Shown here: piece after piece, positions 59,770 to 64,000 of the stretch
Numbering within the stretch: the stretch's first letter is position 1
How the letters are laid out: the number at the start of each line of letters is the position of its first letter
Origin: Sinotaia quadrata
Taxonomy: Eukaryota; Mollusca; Gastropoda; Architaenioglossa; Viviparidae
Assembly: GCA_028829895.1 (NCBI GenBank)
Contig: CM054179.1
Location: forward strand, 109,657,375-109,721,374
DNA: 64,000 nt
Direction of reading: 5' to 3'
Made by a program: the position numbers and the translations under genes
Notes under the pieces: model-generated
Told to the model about the DNA's origin: nothing
Databases searched by the model: none
What the model saw: only the letters and a program-made list of their open reading frames with translations

Positions 59770-62060
59770 ATACGTGTTCATCAAAGCTGGGCTTTCAAAG
59801 CGCTCGATAGAAAACAGAATAAAAGAAGATAACAGATAAAAAGACAACAAATTAAAGGACAAAATAACAGACTAGTAAACAAAGAAAAATGGCACATGTA
59901 AGCAATTAAAAGAATGCATGCTCTATTTATAATTGCACTTCGCATGTTACATAAACTAGCGAGATCTAAGTTCTATGCCAATTAATAAAACGGCATGATG
60001 AATATGACATCATTTGCTGCCGTCTAACCGGTCTTCGCACCTTTGAGATTCAAAGAAAATATTATTCCTGTCTCGTCTGTCAGTCTGTGATTGAGTGTTT
60101 GTAGGTTTTGGGAGGTTGAATTGATATTGATTAGATTCTAAATGTTCTCATTAACCTACTTTCCTTTAATTTAGTATTAAGTAACAGTATCAATTTCAAC
60201 ATTGCCATAACATCATTTTCTTTAGCCAAGGGAGATAAATATGAGCAGTGGCTGAGTTATATGAATCGTAACCGTTGCGACTGTTTTGATGCACTTGACA
60301 CGATCCCTCTCTCCACTAAAAATAGCGTGATCCTGAGCGGATGCAAATGTCATAAACAAAACAATATTACAGTCTGTAACCCTATACTGTTAAGGAGCCA
60401 GCCCCGCCAGCATGAACCGACTTGTTAGAATTATTATTTGAATACTAATCATGATATGAATATAAAAATATCATTAGTTCTTGGGTTAAAGCTGGCTTAA
60501 CTCGTCTTAGAGGAATATATTCATATGTTGTGTCGCCACTTACTTAATCTATTTTTATACCCTCATTTGACGGCATACAATGACGTCATACGCACGAAAT
60601 GACGCAGTTACACTGAAAGCAATCTAAATAATCAATAATATAATTCTATGTATTTATCGAATAAAATAAATCAATGATATATAATGAGATAGAGTTCAAA
60701 TAGCGTGTAATGTCTTATTCGAGTTCTTGATATAGTTCAAGTCCACAAGGTCTTTCCTGCAACTGAAAGGGAAATGGACATTTGAATTAAAAATTAAGGA
60801 ACATGCAATTAATACAAACACTAAATATTGAAAAGGTTGTTCGTGTATATACTAAATAATTAAATCTGGATAAAACAAAGAAAGCCTGCAAATGAACTTC
60901 ATAAACATCATCATATAACTTAATATACAAAAACATGTCTTCCACTCCATAGAATTAACATCACATCAACTTGGAAGCTCTAACAAAAATGAACTGTAAA
61001 CACGCAAATCTGGTCCACAAGAAAATAATAAATTTAAACCAAAGAAACTAAAAACGAAAAAGAAAATTCACTTTTATAACTTAATTAACTAGATGTCAAG
61101 ATATGAATAAACAATGATTTTTTTTTTAAATCTAAATAAAAGTGTCTGTTCTCAAAACAGAAATATTAACTTACATTCAGTGTCTAAAATTAGGCCTATC
61201 TGGGTTAAAGCTACCTATGACCAATGCAATAATCCTAACGAGTGAAAATATGGCATACCTGTATTGTATAAAAGGAGGCAACAATGATCCTACTTTGTAT
61301 AAATGATATATATATATATATATATATATATCGAAACATGTCACACATATACACACACAAACACAACACACAAATACGCACAAACACACACAACTAACAC
61401 GGTACACGAAGCTAAATTAGCTCCCTTTGTTGACATGATCTGTCTTTGAAACCAGCGAAAGAAAATATAGTACATCTAGATGGCCGTGAAGTTCACGCAA
61501 TGATGTCATACCTACGAAATGACGCAGTTACAAAAAAATCATACAGCAAGGTTTCAAGATTTTCAAGATTTCACTGAAAGCATTTCTGTACCATGCCACT
61601 AATGGACAAAGAAAAGTAAGACTGATCACTTTTAAACGATATACAAAACAGCACTTCGTTATTTATAGAAATCTATTTGAATTGTAGGAATTACAAATAT
61701 ATTAAAAATAAAATTAATTCACAATTCTTACTATTACACAACCAGATAGGATGCGCCATTTTAATGACCTTTATGTTGCTAGGATTTCAAGAGAATTCTT
61801 AGAAGTGCTGATAAAAGAAGGAATTGATTTGGAAAAGAGTCTTTACATAATTTTTATGGTGACAGCGAAGTTCTATCTATCTATCTATCTGTCTATCTAT
61901 ATATTAAACTATCTATCTATTAAACTATCTAACTATTGTTGACTGTTGGGAAAAGAGCATCTGTGAAACATTATACAGTCAATCATTGTCTCACTCATCT
62001 CCCAAGTGTGTCAGGAGATTTAACTGGGTATTCACTTTGGAAAACGTATTAATTATTCCA
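59770..62060. other. Gene-poor stretch
   Basis: Holds an (AT)n run at 61306-61331 and (TATC)n at 61875-61928. The only coding suspicion is the tail-exon candidate at 60715-60762. Confidence 0.4.
60715..60762 (-). other. Candidate terminal tail exon
   Basis: After a strong acceptor (TTTCCCTTTCAG|TT) the phase-0 frame reads LQERPCGLELYQELE and stops at TAA. YQEL is a YxxL-type motif and resembles in layout the tail candidate at 53902 (EALYANA). No neighbouring TM exon was found, and a second frame is also open, so support is weak. Confidence 0.25.
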
Positions 62061-62065
62061 CAAAT

Positions 62066-62347
62066 CCGCAATGCATATCTTGAAAGTGCTTATTCATGAT
62101 GGGTTGTTGTCCCTCAGGTTAATCGCAGTAAAGGTTACTGATTTACCATCATCCCTTTGTGTGGGTTTGAAGAAACAAAGTGCTGCCATCTATCGTCAGC
62201 TCACTTTGGGAACATGTTACCCCACTCCACATGTAACTGACTCCTGGAAATGTGTCATACGCAGTACAAGAAAGGTTCACAGTGTGGTACAGTTAGTTGT
62301 TTGAGCAATGGTTTAGACAATGACATATTTGAATTAACATCTAATAC
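62066..62347 (-). pseudogene. Set C: degenerate Ig-like exon
   Basis: It keeps the acceptor (TTCTCGTATTAG|AT) and clear homology (SCTAYDTFPGVSYMWSGVTC-like in pieces, then DDGKSVT), but has at least two frameshifts, stop codons, loss of the second core Cys (TFT for TCT) and a destroyed donor (GCGGATTTG where siblings have GCAGGTGTG). It is the oldest-looking relic of the family in the window. Confidence 0.7.
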
Positions 62348-62474
62348 GAGAATACAAAGAAAACAGGAATATACACACATTCCAGTACATTTAGCACTCA
62401 ACTAACATTTTGCATCCTTCACAACACGAGTTTCTAACCCAACGTTCTGCCTATGGAAAACTATATGTGTGCAT

Positions 62475-62476
<2 letters not shown>

Positions 62477-62519
<43 letters not shown>
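62477..62519. repeat. (AT)n microsatellite
   Basis: A pure AT run. Confidence 0.97.
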
Positions 62520-62524
<5 letters not shown>

Positions 62525-62903
62525 CATGTACTTTTTGCCATGTATTGACCCCCTCCCCGTCGTCACAATTCTTCACAACCCCATCTATGTGACGTCAGAA
62601 ATCTATACCCCCCTTCCCCCCTACAATTTTTGTAAACCTGTCTTTTATGTAAAATAGTGCTTAATTAACCATGTTTTTCAAGGACTGCTTTAGCTGATTA
62701 AAAGCATATAAAAATATTTATTAAACTTTTAATTAAATTTAAAGAGACAAAAACAAAACAAAATGTAAATTAAGTACTTCAATCACATGAATTCTTATTA
62801 AAATTAAAGTTTCAAGAAATCCGCAACATTACTAAGGGTTTAAAATCTGGAAAAAAATATAAATGAATTACTTCTCTTCATAGTTATAACTTAATTTATG
62901 TGG

Positions 62904-62932
62904 AGCGCTTCCGGCCTAGGCCGATTTCGCGC
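62904..62932 (+). other. GC-rich motif, copy 3
   Basis: AGCGCTTCCGGCCTAGGCCG then ATTTCGCGC. It shares GCGCTTCCGGC and TTTCGCG with 26707-26740 and contains the palindrome GGCCTAGGCC. Confidence 0.4.
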
Positions 62933-63394
62933 TTATAGTTATCTTTATCCCACGGTAAAGTAAGATCCCCCTCCAATGACCGAACAAGATATTCATTTAT
63001 TTCTAGTTTAACATTGATCATTGGAACGGATATTCCCATCAAATCAAGTCCTCTTCGTCAATATAATCACCACTCTTTTCATTCTTAGCATTAATTAATA
63101 TGACGTCATTTCGTGCTGCCTTTAAAATTGGATGGAGCTGCTGTTTGTTGTGAAAGACTGGATGACTGTGCAGCATGACCATAGAGCTGAAGTATACGCG
63201 GCATATCTTGCAAATTCTTTCACTAAGCACACATTTAGAAAATGTCATCAAACTTCAAAGACTCTACTAGTTGGGCCGTTTATAATCTGGTACTTCAGGG
63301 TGTCAACGAACGTTTTCAGTAAAAGGAAAGAAGGAAAGAAAGAAAGAAAGCTAACTTTTTAAAAATATATATTCAGCGCTGTCCTAACGCATGC

Positions 63395-63456
63395 GCACGC
63401 TGGGAATTTTCTCGGGGTCCTCATGACCATAGGGGCCCATGCTAATCTTTTTATCG
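63395..63456 (-). ncRNA. U6 snRNA-like fragment
   Basis: The minus strand reads GATAAAAAGATTAGCATGGG CCCCTATGGTCATGAGGACC. AAGATTAGCATGG plus CCCCT is the U6 core around the region that pairs with U4/U2; weaker matches (AGGA, AAATTC) follow. There is no full 5' hairpin, ACAGAGA box or T-run terminator, so this is a pseudogene or a transposon-captured fragment. Confidence 0.4.
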
Positions 63457-63459
63457 ACC

Positions 63460-64000
63460 ATTTACATTTTAATTCGTCTCAGTGGTTGTGTATGTACCAG
63501 TGTGTGAATTACAATATATTTTTTTTAAAGTAGTTAAAAAGGTAGAACTTTAAACCGGTGAAAGCGCATACAATTACATAATATTTAATTAGTGTAAGTC
63601 ATCCACGAGAGAATTGTTATCTGTTACAGATAAAAATGGACTGAGGATGTTGGTTACAAAATCCTGTTTGTTTTGAGATTGCATTTTGAAGAAGTGTTTC
63701 ATACTAATGTTTATTTATAAGGTGTTGCATTTCTTCTCCTCGTCATACTTCGTCACAAAATTAGAACCACGTCACTGCATGATGTCATAATAGCGACCAT
63801 TTTTCTGCAATATTGGTTGTCTCCATCTGACTTATGTAATGTACTATATTAGGAAACTGAATCATTGCTGCCATGCTACGTGTCTACTAGTTGTTACGAA
63901 TCTAAAACTAGAGAATGCTTGTATATACTACTCCAGGAATGTGTAAGTCAATTCAAATACAATTATGAGTCATTAATCATTTTTATTAATCATTAATAAG
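63460..64000. other. Gene-free end of window
   Basis: AT-rich, no supported feature. Confidence 0.45.

Overview
The window looks like AT-rich, intron-rich, transposon-laden metazoan nuclear DNA. Lectin/immunoglobulin exon sets, a Gmr1-type Ty3 element, RNase H- and endonuclease-bearing LINEs and very many minisatellites point to a lophotrochozoan, most probably a mollusc. That attribution is inference. There is no operon, no convincing complete single-exon host gene and no CRISPR array; most long open frames are simple repeats or transposon debris.

The main content is a minus-strand family of receptor- or lectin-like genes, recovered exon by exon from splice sites. Gene A runs from 29858 down to 9821: a signal-peptide exon, three exons making one C-type lectin domain (CTLD), a damaged Ig exon and an intact Ig exon. 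Gene B runs from 50482 down to 36691: signal peptide, the same three CTLD exons, then a transmembrane (TM) exon with a +1 shift. Its only nearby Ig exon lies on the opposite strand (39552-39812). A third, decayed set, C, lies at about 62.3-53.9 kb: a wrecked Ig exon, a CTLD exon fragment, an Ig exon with one stop, an intact TM exon and a tail exon. Every module border is phase 1, so modules can be skipped or shuffled without losing frame. A and B also share intron sequence, so they arose by local duplication. The inferred product is a secreted or membrane-anchored lectin with Ig domains, the plan used by several molluscan defence lectin families.

The rest is mobile DNA. At 3.4-5.6 kb an I-type LINE with intact RNase H motifs lies in an LTR-like repeat that recurs at 7.2-7.6 kb. 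At 23.7-26.6 kb there is a tandem pair of unrecognised minus-strand ORF remnants with threonine/glutamine-rich repeats. At 28.97-29.2 kb there is a probable LTR with a primer-binding-like tail. At 30.1-36.0 kb there is a decayed Gmr1-like Ty3/gypsy element (gag, protease, integrase, RT, RNase H); related LTRs lie at 11, 44 and 52 kb. At 42.5-46.7 kb two oppositely oriented copies of a LINE with a restriction-like endonuclease are found. About fifteen minisatellite families and long (TTTC)n, (GT)n and (CT)n tracts fill the introns. A short U6 snRNA-like fragment sits near 63.4 kb.
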